Shown: one piece after another, positions 8,085-16,285 of the stretch
How positions within the stretch are numbered: the first letter of the stretch is position 1
Layout of the letters: each line of letters starts with the position of its first letter
Assembly: GCF_042650565.1 (NCBI RefSeq)
Contig: NZ_JBHSBH010000004.1
Coordinates: 1 to 64,000 of the forward strand
Direction: 5' to 3'
Origin: Nocardiopsis_B sediminis
GTDB lineage: Bacteria; Actinomycetota; Actinomycetes; Streptosporangiales; Streptosporangiaceae
Length of the DNA stretch: 64,000 nt
Notes under the pieces: model-generated
What the model saw: the letters and a program-made list of their open reading frames with translations, nothing else
The model's database searches: none
Told to the model about the DNA's origin: nothing
Made by a program: the position numbers and the translations under genes

Positions 8085-8996
8085 TCACGCCAGCTTCTCG
8101 ACGTCGGCGCAGACGAAGCCGTGTTCGGGCAGGTCGACGGGTGCAAGCGCGGCGGCCACCTGGTCGGCGGCCCGCCAGCCGCCCTCGGCGCGGACGGCGG
8201 TGGCGACCGAGGGCGGGGCCATGACGCCGATGACCCCGCCGTGCACGACGAACACCTGGCCGGTGACGTGCCCGGCGGCGGGGGAGGCGAGGTAGCCCAC
8301 CAGCGGGGCGACGTGCTCGGGGCCCAGGGGGTCGGGGCCTTCGGCGGGCGCGGGTCCGAAGACCTCGCCGGTCATCGCGGTGCGGGCCCGCGGGCAGATG
8401 GCGTTGGCGGTGACCCCGTAGCGGGCCAGGGCGTGGGCGGAGCTGGTGGTCAGCGCGGCGATGCCGCCCTTGGCCGCGGCGTAGTTGGCCTGGCCGGGGG
8501 AGCCGAGCAGGAACGCCTCGGATGCGGTGTTGACGATGCGCCCGTAGCCGGGGCGGCCGGTGCGCTTGGCGGTGTCGCGCCAGTGGCGGGCGGCGGCGCG
8601 CGACGTGCTGAAGTGGCCTTTGAGGTGGACCCGGACGACGGTGTCCCAGTCGTCCTCGCCCATGTTGAACAGCATCCGGTCGCGGGTGAGCCCGGCGTTG
8701 TTGACCAGGATGTCGAGCCGGCCGTGGGTGGAGAGGGCGGCGGCGACGAGCGCGGCCCCGTGTCCGGTGTCGGCGACGTCGCCGGTGAGGGCGGTGGCGT
8801 GGCCGCCGGTGGCGGTGATCTCCTCGGCGACGCCGTGGACGGTGTCGCCGAGGTCGTTGAGGACGAGTGCGGCCCCCTGCGCGGCCAGGGCGAGTGCGTG
8901 GGCGCGGCCCAGGCCCTGCCCGGCGCCGGTGACGACGGCCACCCTGCCGTCGAGCCGGGTGGTGGAGGCGGTCGAGGTGGGTCCGGTCGTGGTCAT
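8085..8996 (-). CDS. Short-chain dehydrogenase, probable steroid side-chain beta-hydroxyacyl-CoA dehydrogenase (Hsd4A/ChsB1-like)
   Basis: 303 residues. Classical SDR features: TGAGQGLGRAHA (NAD-binding TGxxxGxG), NNAG, and the active-site YAAAK preceded by NTAS. LNDLGD, FNMGEDDWDTVVRVHLKGHF, YGVTANAICPRARTAMT and a C-terminal extension after the Rossmann core recall mycobacterial Hsd4A (ChsB1), the 3-hydroxyacyl-CoA dehydrogenase of cholesterol side-chain oxidation. A perfect KstR-type palindrome lies 30 bases upstream. It is probably a monocistronic member of the steroid regulon. SDR substrate calls are uncertain, and another 3-hydroxyacyl-CoA or hydroxysteroid activity is possible. Confidence 0.85.
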   Translation of the reverse strand: MTTTGPTSTASTTRLDGRVAVVTGAGQGLGRAHALALAAQGAALVLNDLGDTVHGVAEEITATGGHATALTGDVADTGHGAALVAAALSTHGRLDILVNNAGLTRDRMLFNMGEDDWDTVVRVHLKGHFSTSRAAARHWRDTAKRTGRPGYGRIVNTASEAFLLGSPGQANYAAAKGGIAALTTSSAHALARYGVTANAICPRARTAMTGEVFGPAPAEGPDPLGPEHVAPLVGYLASPAAGHVTGQVFVVHGGVIGVMAPPSVATAVRAEGGWRAADQVAAALAPVDLPEHGFVCADVEKLA

Positions 8997-9025
8997 GGGC
9001 GCTCCCGCGCGAACGACGAACTATG

Positions 9026-9039
9026 TAGAACGCGTTCTA
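9026..9039. promoter_or_regulatory. KstR-type operator
   Basis: TAGAACGCGTTCTA is a perfect 14-base palindrome fitting the published KstR pattern TnnAACnnGTTnnA. It lies 30 bases before the SDR start at 8996, within the expected promoter, and a kstR gene is 6 kb away. Confidence 0.85.
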
Positions 9040-9103
9040 GTATGGGCGCTCCGGGGGAGTTCGGAAAGGTGTGACCCGTTACCGGAGGTGGCGGGGCGGG
9101 CGC

Positions 9104-10120
9104 TCAGTTCCGGGCGGTGGGAGCGGTCCATTCCAGGACGCCGCCGGGGGCGGTGCGGCGCAGTGCCCGCCCGCGGCGCTCCAGGGTGCGCAGGTGGGCC
9201 GCCGTCTCCGAGGCCGCCATGCGGCGGGCGTGCACCGGCAGGTGCGCCCAGCCGCGCTGCCAGGGCAGCGCCGCCGCCAGTTCCCACAGGGTCGCCGGGT
9301 TGCGGCCCAGCAGCGCGGCGAGGAGGTCGAGCTTGCGCTCGTGGTGGTCCATGATCTCGGCGGTGCGCGCGGCGATGCCGGTGAATCGGTGCTCGTGGGC
9401 GGGCAGCGCCTCGGCGGAGCCGACGTCGTCGTGGATCTGCGCCAGCGAGTCGAGGAAGGCGCCCAGGGGGTCGCCGGAGGCGTCGTCGAAGGGGTAGAGG
9501 CCGATGTGGGGGGTGATGCGGGGCAGGACGTGGTCGCCGGTGAACAGGTGGTCGCCGTCCTCCAGGTGGAGGCAGATGTGGCCGGGGGAGTGCCCCGGGG
9601 TCCACACCACCCGCAGCTTGCGGTCGGGCAGGTCCACCAGGTCCCCGTGGGACAGCGGGCGGTCGGGCAGGGCGGGCGGGTCCAGGCGGGGGCCGAGCTC
9701 GGTGTAGGCCGCGATCTCCTCGGCGGAGGCCCCGGCCGCGCGCAGCTGGCCGGTCTCCAGCCGGCTCTGCGCGGCGGGGTCGAGCGATCTGATGTGGCGG
9801 ACCATGTCGACATCGGCGTGGTGCATGGCGATCCAGGCGCCGGAGGCGTCGCGTACCCGCCCCGCCAGGCCGGAGTGGTCGGGGTGGAAGTGGGTGACCA
9901 CCACCCCGCGCACCTCCGCGATGCCGGTCCCTGCGGCCGCCAGGCCGTCGGTGAGGGCGCGCAGGGAGTCCTCGTGCTCCCACCCGGCGTCGACCAGGAC
10001 CGGGCCCTGTGCGCTCTCCAGGACGTAGACGAGGGTGTAGCCGAGCGGATTGCCGGGGATCGGCACGGGCACGCTCCACATGCCGTTGCCCAGATCCTCC
10101 ACCGGTGGCATTTCGCGCAT
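9104..10120 (-). CDS. Metallo-beta-lactamase-fold hydrolase
   Basis: 338 residues. The metal-binding motif HFHPDH sits after a VVVT strand near residue 70; further ligands are likely in GHSPGHICLH and FTGDH, and a late PAHEH may supply the final His. Members of this MBL subgroup are thioesterases, glyoxalase II-like hydrolases or lactonases. The position inside a KstR-controlled cluster, with an operator-like site 53 bases upstream of the start, makes an acyl-CoA or steroid-ring thioester/lactone hydrolase the best guess, but no substrate can be read out. The C-terminal ~100 residues form a helical winged domain common in this subgroup. Confidence 0.88.
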   Translation of the reverse strand: MREMPPVEDLGNGMWSVPVPIPGNPLGYTLVYVLESAQGPVLVDAGWEHEDSLRALTDGLAAAGTGIAEVRGVVVTHFHPDHSGLAGRVRDASGAWIAMHHADVDMVRHIRSLDPAAQSRLETGQLRAAGASAEEIAAYTELGPRLDPPALPDRPLSHGDLVDLPDRKLRVVWTPGHSPGHICLHLEDGDHLFTGDHVLPRITPHIGLYPFDDASGDPLGAFLDSLAQIHDDVGSAEALPAHEHRFTGIAARTAEIMDHHERKLDLLAALLGRNPATLWELAAALPWQRGWAHLPVHARRMAASETAAHLRTLERRGRALRRTAPGGVLEWTAPTARN

Positions 10121-10172
10121 GGGCCCCCGCCTCTCAGAAAAATGGGTCCGCAGCCGGAACCGAATTCCGTTC

Positions 10173-10186
10173 TAGAATACGTTCCA
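10173..10186. promoter_or_regulatory. KstR-type operator (imperfect)
   Basis: TAGAATACGTTCCA fits the KstR pattern with one mismatch in the left half (AAT for AAC). It lies 53 bases upstream of the metallo-hydrolase start and overlaps a TTCTAGAA palindrome. It is the weakest of the four sites. Confidence 0.6.
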
Positions 10187-10293
10187 CTTCCGCGTGCCGG
10201 ACGGCGGGAGGGCACCGGTGCTCCCAGAAACGCGGGCCCGACGGCGGCGATCACCCCCGGCACGGTCGTGCCGGGGGAAGGGGCCGGCCGATG

Positions 10294-11466
10294 TCAGTCG
10301 CGGCTGAGGATCAGGCCGCTGGTGGGGACGCCCGTGCCTGCTGTGACGAGGGTGTGGTCGACGCCGGGTACCTGGTTGGCCGCCGTACCCCGCACCTGGC
10401 GTACCGCTTCGGCGATCCCGTTCATCCCGTGGATGTAGGCCTCGCCGAGCTGGCCGCCGTGGGTGTTGACCGGCAGTCGGCCGCCGATCTCCAGGCCGCC
10501 GCCGGCGGCGAAGTGCCGCGCTTCGCCCCGTTCGCAGAACCCCAGCTCCTCCAGCTGGGCCAGCACGAACGGGGTGAAGTGGTCGTAGAGCACGGCGGTG
10601 GCGATGTCGGCCGGGCCCAGCCCCGACTGCCGCCACAGGCCCTCGCCCACGACGCCCATCGCGGGCAGGCCCGCCATGTCGTCGTCGTAGAACGACGCCA
10701 TCATCATCTGGCCCGGCGCCGACCCCTGGGCGGCGGCCGTGATGACCGCCGGGGGGCGGCGCAGGTCGCGTGCCCGCTCGGTGGAGGTGACCACCAGCGC
10801 CACCCCGCCGTCGCTCTCCTGGCAGCAGTCCAGCAGGTGCAGGGGCTCCACCACCCAGCGCGACGCCTGGTGCTCCTCAAGGGTGATGGGGCGGCCGTGG
10901 AACCACGCGGCCGGGTTGGTGGCGGCGTGGCGGCGCGCGGCCACCGCGACCCGGCCGAAGTCCTCGCTCGTGGCCCCGTAGGCGTCCATGTAGCGGCGGG
11001 CGCACATGGCCACCCACCCGGCCGGGGTGGCCAGCCCGAACGGCACGTGCCAGCCCATCTCCAGCCCCTGGGAGGAGGGCGCCCGGTGGGTGCCGGGGGC
11101 GGCCCGGCCGAAGCGGTGGCCGCTGCGCTCGTTGAATGCGCGGTAGGCCACCACCACGTCGGCCTGCCCGGTGGCCACGGCCATGGCGGCCTGGGCGACG
11201 GTCGCGCAGGCCGCGCCGCCGCCGTACTCCACCCGGCTGAAGAACCGCAGCGGGCCGGCGCCGATCTCCCGGGCCACCGCGATCTCCTGGCTGGAGTCCT
11301 GGGTGAAGGTCACCATGCCGTCGACGTCGGCGGCCGATAGCCCGGCGTCGTGCAGGGCGGCCACGGTGGCCTCGGCGGCCAGCCGCAGCTCGCTGCGGCC
11401 GGACTCCTTGGAGAACTCGGTGGCCCCGATGCCCGCGATCGCGGCGGCGCCGCTCAGCCCCGTCAT
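10294..11466 (-). CDS. ltp2: Lipid-transfer/thiolase-like steroid aldolase Ltp2
   Basis: 390 residues with the SCP2-thiolase fold. IAGIGATEFSKESGRSELRL, VEYGGGAACATVAQAAMAVATG, VVAYRAFNERSG, LLDCCQESDGGVA, VNTHGGQLGEAYIHGMNGIAE and TAGTGVPTSGLIL match, as I recall it, M. tuberculosis Ltp2 (Rv3540c) almost throughout. Ltp2 works with the DUF35 domain of ChsH2 to cleave the 17-hydroxy C22 steroid-CoA by retro-aldol reaction, releasing propionyl-CoA and androstenedione. The ATG overlaps the TGA of the upstream fused hydratase gene (ATGA), and the DUF35 partner is that protein. It is the last gene of the igr-like operon. Confidence 0.93.
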   Translation of the reverse strand: MTGLSGAAAIAGIGATEFSKESGRSELRLAAEATVAALHDAGLSAADVDGMVTFTQDSSQEIAVAREIGAGPLRFFSRVEYGGGAACATVAQAAMAVATGQADVVVAYRAFNERSGHRFGRAAPGTHRAPSSQGLEMGWHVPFGLATPAGWVAMCARRYMDAYGATSEDFGRVAVAARRHAATNPAAWFHGRPITLEEHQASRWVVEPLHLLDCCQESDGGVALVVTSTERARDLRRPPAVITAAAQGSAPGQMMMASFYDDDMAGLPAMGVVGEGLWRQSGLGPADIATAVLYDHFTPFVLAQLEELGFCERGEARHFAAGGGLEIGGRLPVNTHGGQLGEAYIHGMNGIAEAVRQVRGTAANQVPGVDHTLVTAGTGVPTSGLILSRD

Positions 11467-12884
11467 GCGTCCCCTTCCCGGGGTCCGTGCCCGCCGGGGC
11501 CGAGGGTGACCGTGCCCGTCACGTGGGGCCCGGCCGAGGTGGTGCCGCGCACCGCGACGGTGGTCCGCTCGTCGTCGCCCGTCCCCGTGCGTGCGGTGAC
11601 CTCGCCGCCCAGGACCAGGGTGTCGCCGGCGTAGGCGGGGGCGCCGAGCCGGATCGCCGATGCGTGGACGTGGGCGCCGGGCCCGGCCCAGTCGGTCACG
11701 AAGCGCTGCACGAGCCCCTGGGTGGTGAGGATGTTGACGAACACGTCGGCCGAGCCTTGGGCGCGCGCGAGGTCGGGGTCGTGGTGCACGTCCTGGAAGT
11801 CGCGTGTGGCCAGCGCCATGGCGACGACCGAGGTGCGCGACAGGGGCAGCCGCAGCTCCGGCAGCGGGGTGCCGGGGCCGCCGCCGGGGTCGGGGGCGCG
11901 CCGCCACTGCGGCAGGACGAGGTCGGGGGCGACGCGCTCGAACTCGACGCGCACGGCCATCCCCGAGCGGACGCGGCCGGGGTCCGTCCCCACCACGTTG
12001 CCCACCACGCGCACCCCCTCGGGCAGCGCCACCACGGCCACCGCGAACGGCGCCGTGCGGCCGGGGATGGGCGGGTGATGGTGCACGACGTGGCTGTAGA
12101 CCGTGCCCTCGCCCGAGGCGACCACGTAGCCGCGGTCGGTGGAGTGGCAGTGGGGGCACATCGGGCCGGGCGGGTGGCGCAGGGCGCCGCAGCCGGCGCA
12201 GCGCTGGATGCGCAGCTCGCCCGCCTCGGCGCCCGCCCAGAAGAAGTCGGTGTCGGGGCTGCGGGCCGGGCGCAGCGGGTAGTCGGCGGCGTCGGCGCCC
12301 TGGGCGGAGGCAGCGGGCGGCGGGGGAGCGGGCGCGCCGTCCCGGGCGGGCCGGAACTTCAGGATGCGGAACAGCATCTCGCCGACCCGTTCCCCCTCGC
12401 GATCGCTGTACCAGGTGGTGTACCAGGTCAGGAAGTACCCGGTGCCCATGGCGGTGCGCTTGGGGCCGGTCAGGCCGCCGAACCGGGTGGCCGACCGCAG
12501 GTGCTCGCCGGGGTGCAGGTAGCGGTCGTAGGTCTGCTCGCAGTCGGTGGCGACGACGCCGCGGTACCCGGCCGCGTCGAAGCAGGCGAGGAGGTCGTCC
12601 ACGGCGCTGCCCCCGGCGGCCTCCGGCGCGCCGTAGCCGCGCATCGTCCACACCTGGAGCATCGCCGGCGGGGCGACCACCCCGCTGTGGCCCGCCCGCT
12701 GCGCGGCGCCGGCGTCGAGGTAGACCGGGCAGGCGTCGCCCATGGCCTGGACCCAGTGGCGGATCATGGGGGTGTTGACCGGGTCGGGCGCGGGGCCGCC
12801 GTCGACCTCGCCGCGGTCGCGGGCCGCGGCGGTGAGCGCTTCCAGGCGCTCGTCCAGGGCGGGTCCGGTGGTCTCAGCGGTCAC
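11463..12884 (-). CDS. chsH2-chsH1: Fused steroid enoyl-CoA hydratase ChsH2-ChsH1 (MaoC-DUF35-MaoC)
   Basis: 473 residues in one uninterrupted frame. Residues ~1-175 are a MaoC-like domain equal to the N-terminus of ChsH2. Residues ~210-330 are a DUF35 zinc-ribbon/OB domain with four cysteines (229, 232, 243, 246). Residues ~340-473 are a second MaoC domain matching ChsH1, including ALATRDFQDVHHD, whose Asp362 and His367 correspond to the catalytic pair of hydratase ChsH1. In mycobacteria these are two genes (Rv3542c, Rv3541c) whose products form a heterotetramer; here they are one polypeptide in the same order. GTG start preceded by GGAAGG. It hydrates the C22 steroid enoyl-CoA, and the DUF35 part is expected to activate Ltp2. 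Confidence 0.92.
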   Translation of the reverse strand: MTAETTGPALDERLEALTAAARDRGEVDGGPAPDPVNTPMIRHWVQAMGDACPVYLDAGAAQRAGHSGVVAPPAMLQVWTMRGYGAPEAAGGSAVDDLLACFDAAGYRGVVATDCEQTYDRYLHPGEHLRSATRFGGLTGPKRTAMGTGYFLTWYTTWYSDREGERVGEMLFRILKFRPARDGAPAPPPPAASAQGADAADYPLRPARSPDTDFFWAGAEAGELRIQRCAGCGALRHPPGPMCPHCHSTDRGYVVASGEGTVYSHVVHHHPPIPGRTAPFAVAVVALPEGVRVVGNVVGTDPGRVRSGMAVRVEFERVAPDLVLPQWRRAPDPGGGPGTPLPELRLPLSRTSVVAMALATRDFQDVHHDPDLARAQGSADVFVNILTTQGLVQRFVTDWAGPGAHVHASAIRLGAPAYAGDTLVLGGEVTARTGTGDDERTTVAVRGTTSAGPHVTGTVTLGPGGHGPREGDA

Positions 12885-12894
12885 GGGGGCCTTC

Positions 12895-14061
12895 CTAACG
12901 GGGGGCGCGGGGCAGGCCGAGGCCGAGGGTGGCGATCAGCTCGCGCTGCACCTCGTTGACGCCGCCGCCGAAGGTCATGACCAGCGACCCCTTGGCCCCG
13001 GTGTCCAGGCGGGCGAGCAGGTCGCGGGTGCGGGGGTCGGCGGTGTCGCCGAAGCGGGCCACGGTGTCGGCGATCAGGCGCGGCACCTCTTGGAGGCGCT
13101 CGGACCCGTAGACCTTGTTGGCCGAGGCGTCGGGGGCGCCCAGCCAGCCGGTGTCGATGGAGGCGGCCACCTGCCAGTTCAGCAGCTCGTTGACGCGCAG
13201 GTAGGCGTGCACGCGGCCCAGGGCCCGGCGCACGGCGGGCTCGTCGGCCGGAGGCGGGCCGCCGCCGGCGGGGACGGCCGTGGCCCAGTGCAGGAACCGG
13301 TCGTAGAGGTGGGCGATGTTGCCGGAGGGGCCCAGGGTGAGCCGTTCGTGGTTGAGCTGCTCGGTGATGAGCCGCCACCCCTGGTTCACCTGGCCCACCA
13401 CACGGTCGGCGGGCACGTGGACGTCGGAGTAGTAGGTGGTGTTGGTGTGGTGGTGGCCGTCGGCGGTGACGATGGGGGTCCAGGAGAACCCGGGGTCGGC
13501 GGTGTCGGCGATCAGGATCGAGATGCCCTTGTGGCGCGGGGCGTCGGGGTCGGTGCGCGCGGCCAGCCAGATGTGGTCGCTGTAGTGCGCGCCGGAGGTG
13601 TAGATCTTCTGCCCGTTGACGGTGAAGCCGCCGTCGGCGCCGCGGACGGCGGTGGTGCGCAGCGACGCCAGGTCGGTGCCTGCCTCGGGCTCGGTGTAGC
13701 CGATGGCGAAGTGGATCTCCCCGGCGAGGATGCCCGGCAGGAACGCCTCCTTCTGCTCCGGTGTCCCGTAGCGCTGGAGGGTGGGGCCGACCGTTTGCAG
13801 CGTGACCAGGGGGTAGGGCACCTCGGCGCGCGTCACCTCGTTGACGAAGATCTGCTGCTCCAGCGCGCCCAGGCCGCGCCCCCCGTACTCGGCGGGCCAG
13901 CCCAGGCCGAGCATGCCGTCGGCGCCCATGCGCCGGATGACCCGCTTGTAGACGTCAGGGTCGGTGGGTGCGGCGCGCTCCTGCGGTGTCATCGCCGTGG
14001 CGAAGTACTCGCGTAGCTCGTCGCGGAGTTTGCGCTGCTCGTCGGTGAGGTCGATGAACAT
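12895..14061 (-). CDS. fadE29: Acyl-CoA dehydrogenase FadE29 (ChsE2), steroid side-chain
   Basis: 388 residues. MFIDLTDEQRKLRDELREYF, LGWPAEYGGRG, EQQIFVNEVTRAEVP, TLQTVGPTLQRYG, HFAIGYTEPEAGTDLASLRTTA and the C-terminal TFGGGVNEVQRE match FadE29 (ChsE2) of the mycobacterial igr operon very closely. It forms an alpha2beta2 heterotetramer with FadE28 and dehydrogenates the 3-carbon (propionyl-CoA) side chain of the C22 steroid-CoA. It lies between fadE28 and the fused hydratase, with gaps of only ~10 bases on each side. Electrons would pass to ETF; an etfBA pair lies at 49.4-51.1 kb. Confidence 0.93.
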   Translation of the reverse strand: MFIDLTDEQRKLRDELREYFATAMTPQERAAPTDPDVYKRVIRRMGADGMLGLGWPAEYGGRGLGALEQQIFVNEVTRAEVPYPLVTLQTVGPTLQRYGTPEQKEAFLPGILAGEIHFAIGYTEPEAGTDLASLRTTAVRGADGGFTVNGQKIYTSGAHYSDHIWLAARTDPDAPRHKGISILIADTADPGFSWTPIVTADGHHHTNTTYYSDVHVPADRVVGQVNQGWRLITEQLNHERLTLGPSGNIAHLYDRFLHWATAVPAGGGPPPADEPAVRRALGRVHAYLRVNELLNWQVAASIDTGWLGAPDASANKVYGSERLQEVPRLIADTVARFGDTADPRTRDLLARLDTGAKGSLVMTFGGGVNEVQRELIATLGLGLPRAPR

Positions 14062-14074
14062 GCCGGCCCCCTGG

Positions 14075-15238
14075 CTAGGCGTGGGCGTGGACGGGGGTGT
14101 CGCGCACCGCGAGGTCGCCGAGCGCGTCGAGGCGGGCCTCGGTGCCGCCGAGGAGGCGGGCGGCCCATGCGGCGGTGGAGAAGTGGCGGTGCAGGGGGTA
14201 GGAGGCGTCGACGCCGAGGCCGCCGTGGAGGTGCTGGGCGGTGTAGAAGGCGTCGTGGGCCTGGTCGGTGATGAGCAGTGCGGCGGCGGCGAGGACGGCG
14301 TCGGTGTCGTGCTCCCCGGAGGCGGGGGGCGCGTCGATCCGCCAGGCGCCGGCCCACATGGCGGCGTCCAGGGCGCGGGCGGCGACGTAGATGTCGCCGA
14401 CCTTCATGGTGACGGCCTGGAGTTCGGCGAGGGAGCGGCCGAACTGGCGGCGGGTGCGCACGTGCTCGGTGGTGAGGGCGAGGGCGGCGGCCAGCGCGCC
14501 GGAGACGGTCGCGGCCAGGCCCGCCAGGGTGCAGCGGCGCAGGGTGCGGGCGGCGGCGCCGGTGGTGTCGCCGCCGAGCAGCGCCTCTGCGGGGACCCGG
14601 GCGCCGTCGAGGCCGACATGGGCGGCGGTGATGGCGGCGCCGGTGGGTTCGGGGGTGAGGGTGAGGCCGGCGGTGTCGCGGGGGACGAGCAGGACCCCGG
14701 TGCCGCCGCCGTCGAGCCGTGCGGGGACGAGGATCGTGTCGGCGTCGGCGGCGTGGGGGACGGAGACCTTGGTGCCGGTGACGACGAGGCCGGCGCCGTC
14801 GCGGACGGCCGTGGTGGCGGGGTCGGCGGGGTCGTGGCGGCCGGGCTCGGCCACCCCGGCGGTGAGGATGCGCCGCCCGGCGGCCACCGGCGCGAGTGCG
14901 GCGCGCTGTGCGGCGGTGCCGCACAACGAGACGGGCAGCGCCCCCAGGGCCAGGGTGGCCAGCGCGGGGACGGGTGCGCCGCGCGCCGCGGCTTCGCGCA
15001 GCACGATGGCGGCCTCGACCGCGCCGCCGCCGGTGCCGCCGGCGTCCTCGGCGAGTGCGGCGCCGATCAGCCCGGAGCGGGCGACGGCCGCCCAGATGCC
15101 GGTGTCGTGGCCGGGCGCCGGTGCGGAGCGGGCGCCGGGGTCGTAGGGGCGCAGCCGCTCGGGGGTGGTCTCGCCGTCGAAGACGTCGGTGGCGAGGCGG
15201 CGCAGCTCCTCCTGGGTCGGGTCGAGGGCGAAGTCCAT
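14075..15238 (-). CDS. fadE28: Acyl-CoA dehydrogenase FadE28 (ChsE1), steroid side-chain
   Basis: 387 residues, starting MDFALDPTQEELR, with GGGAG-type ribosome-binding site GGGAGG six bases upstream. A shortened acyl-CoA dehydrogenase fold with VRTRRQFGRSLAELQAV, YVAARALD and HHLHGGLGMD-like QHLHGGLGVDASYPLHRHFS. The Arg-rich FAD-binding segments and order match mycobacterial FadE28, which pairs with FadE29 as ChsE1-ChsE2. It is the first gene of the operon fadE28-fadE29-chsH2H1-ltp2 and has a KstR-type site 24 bases upstream of the start. The mycobacterial igr operon begins with cyp125; no such gene is present here. Confidence 0.9.
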   Translation of the reverse strand: MDFALDPTQEELRRLATDVFDGETTPERLRPYDPGARSAPAPGHDTGIWAAVARSGLIGAALAEDAGGTGGGAVEAAIVLREAAARGAPVPALATLALGALPVSLCGTAAQRAALAPVAAGRRILTAGVAEPGRHDPADPATTAVRDGAGLVVTGTKVSVPHAADADTILVPARLDGGGTGVLLVPRDTAGLTLTPEPTGAAITAAHVGLDGARVPAEALLGGDTTGAAARTLRRCTLAGLAATVSGALAAALALTTEHVRTRRQFGRSLAELQAVTMKVGDIYVAARALDAAMWAGAWRIDAPPASGEHDTDAVLAAAALLITDQAHDAFYTAQHLHGGLGVDASYPLHRHFSTAAWAARLLGGTEARLDALGDLAVRDTPVHAHA

Positions 15239-15261
15239 CACAGGCCTCCCGTCCGGCAAAG

Positions 15262-15275
15262 TAGAACAGATTCTA
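15262..15275. promoter_or_regulatory. KstR-type operator in the fadE28/kstR divergent region
   Basis: TAGAACAGATTCTA is a near-perfect dyad (TAGAA and TTCTA arms) fitting the KstR pattern except for ATT in place of GTT. It lies 24 bases from fadE28 and ~220 bases from kstR, so it most likely controls the igr-like operon and possibly kstR itself. Confidence 0.78.
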
Positions 15276-15485
15276 TTCGGCGTTGCGCCGCGGGGGAAGA
15301 GGGCGGCGCGTGAGCCCTCTGCGGCGCTTCAACATCGTGTAACGGGGACGTGTCCGCTGTTGTCGAATCCGGATGGCGTAGGGGATCCTTGGATAACGTG
15401 TTCTTATGAGCCGGCCGGGAACGCGCGCGGGGGGCGCGTCCGACGCGGTCCGGCGCATCGCCGTGATGGGGAGACGGGGGCGGAC

Positions 15486-16154
15486 ATGCCCGCGGATGAC
15501 GACGAGGGGAGACGTGCCGTGGGGGTCCAGGCACCGGTCGGAGTGCGGTCGCGAAGCCAGAACCAGCGCCGGAAGCGGATCGTGCAGACGGCGGCGGCGC
15601 TGGCGCTGCGCGGCGGCGTCGAGGCCATGCAGATGCGCGCCGTGGCCGAGCGCGCCGGTGTCGCGCTGGGCACGCTCTACCGGTACTTCCCGTCCAAGAT
15701 GGACCTCGTCGTCGCGGTGGTCACCGAGGAGCTCGACCTCCTGGAGAACAGCATCAGCCGCAGGCCGCCCGGCGACCCCACCGCAGCGGGGCGCGCGGTC
15801 GACGTCCTGATGCGGGCCACGCGCGGCCTGATGCGCGAGCCCGAGCTCGCCGACGCGCTGGTGCGCTCGCTCATCCTCGCCGAGGTCAAGACCGAGCTGG
15901 GCGCGCGCATCACCGACCTCCTCTGGCGCGTGGCCGGGCACACCCCCGGGGCACCGGAGGGCGGCGCCCCCGAGGGCGAGCCCGACCGCGACGCCCCGGG
16001 CTACGTGCTGGTCGGCTCGCTGGCGAGCATCTGGATCTTCGAGCTCCTGGAGATCCTCAAGGGCCACCGCGACCTCGACCAGGTCCGCGCCCGCCTGGAG
16101 ATCGCCGCCGCCCCCCTCCTGGCCGGCTTCGAGGACGCCCCCGCCGCCGGGTGA
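15486..16154 (+). CDS. kstR: TetR-family transcriptional repressor KstR
   Basis: 222 residues from ATG 15486; GTG 15519 with GGGGAG seven bases upstream is an equally good start. The N-terminal helix-turn-helix is QRRKRIVQTAAALALRGGVEAMQMRAVAERAGVALGTLYRYFPSK (positions within 15560-15700), essentially the KstR signature, including the QMRAVAxRAxVAxGTLYRYFPSK stretch of Rv3574. The C-terminal helical domain binds ligand; in mycobacteria this is a 3-oxo-cholestenoyl-CoA type thioester that relieves repression. It lies between the divergent fadE28 operon and fadA5, with palindromic sites on both sides. Confidence 0.88.
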   Translation: MPADDDEGRRAVGVQAPVGVRSRSQNQRRKRIVQTAAALALRGGVEAMQMRAVAERAGVALGTLYRYFPSKMDLVVAVVTEELDLLENSISRRPPGDPTAAGRAVDVLMRATRGLMREPELADALVRSLILAEVKTELGARITDLLWRVAGHTPGAPEGGAPEGEPDRDAPGYVLVGSLASIWIFELLEILKGHRDLDQVRARLEIAAAPLLAGFEDAPAAG

Positions 16155-16239
16155 TGCGGCCCCGCGCGGGCTGCAACCGTGAACCGGGGGAGAGTGACCG
16201 ACCCCACGTTCGCGCCGCTCCGCCCCCTGTCGGAAAAAA

Positions 16240-16253
16240 TAGAACAGGTTATA
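16240..16253. promoter_or_regulatory. KstR-type operator upstream of fadA5
   Basis: TAGAACAGGTTATA fits TnnAACnnGTTnnA exactly. It lies 33 bases upstream of the fadA5 start codon, next to an A-rich run, the expected place for a repressor site over the promoter. Confidence 0.82.
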
Positions 16254-16285
16254 GTTGGGACTCCGCGGCGCCTCGGGAGGCGGAC

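Noticed and set aside
10294..11466. Generic acetyl-CoA acetyltransferase annotation for ltp2
   Set aside because: The sequence follows the Ltp2 aldolase pattern (LLDCCQESDGG, VNTHGGQLGEAYIHG), and the adjacent DUF35 partner supports Ltp2.
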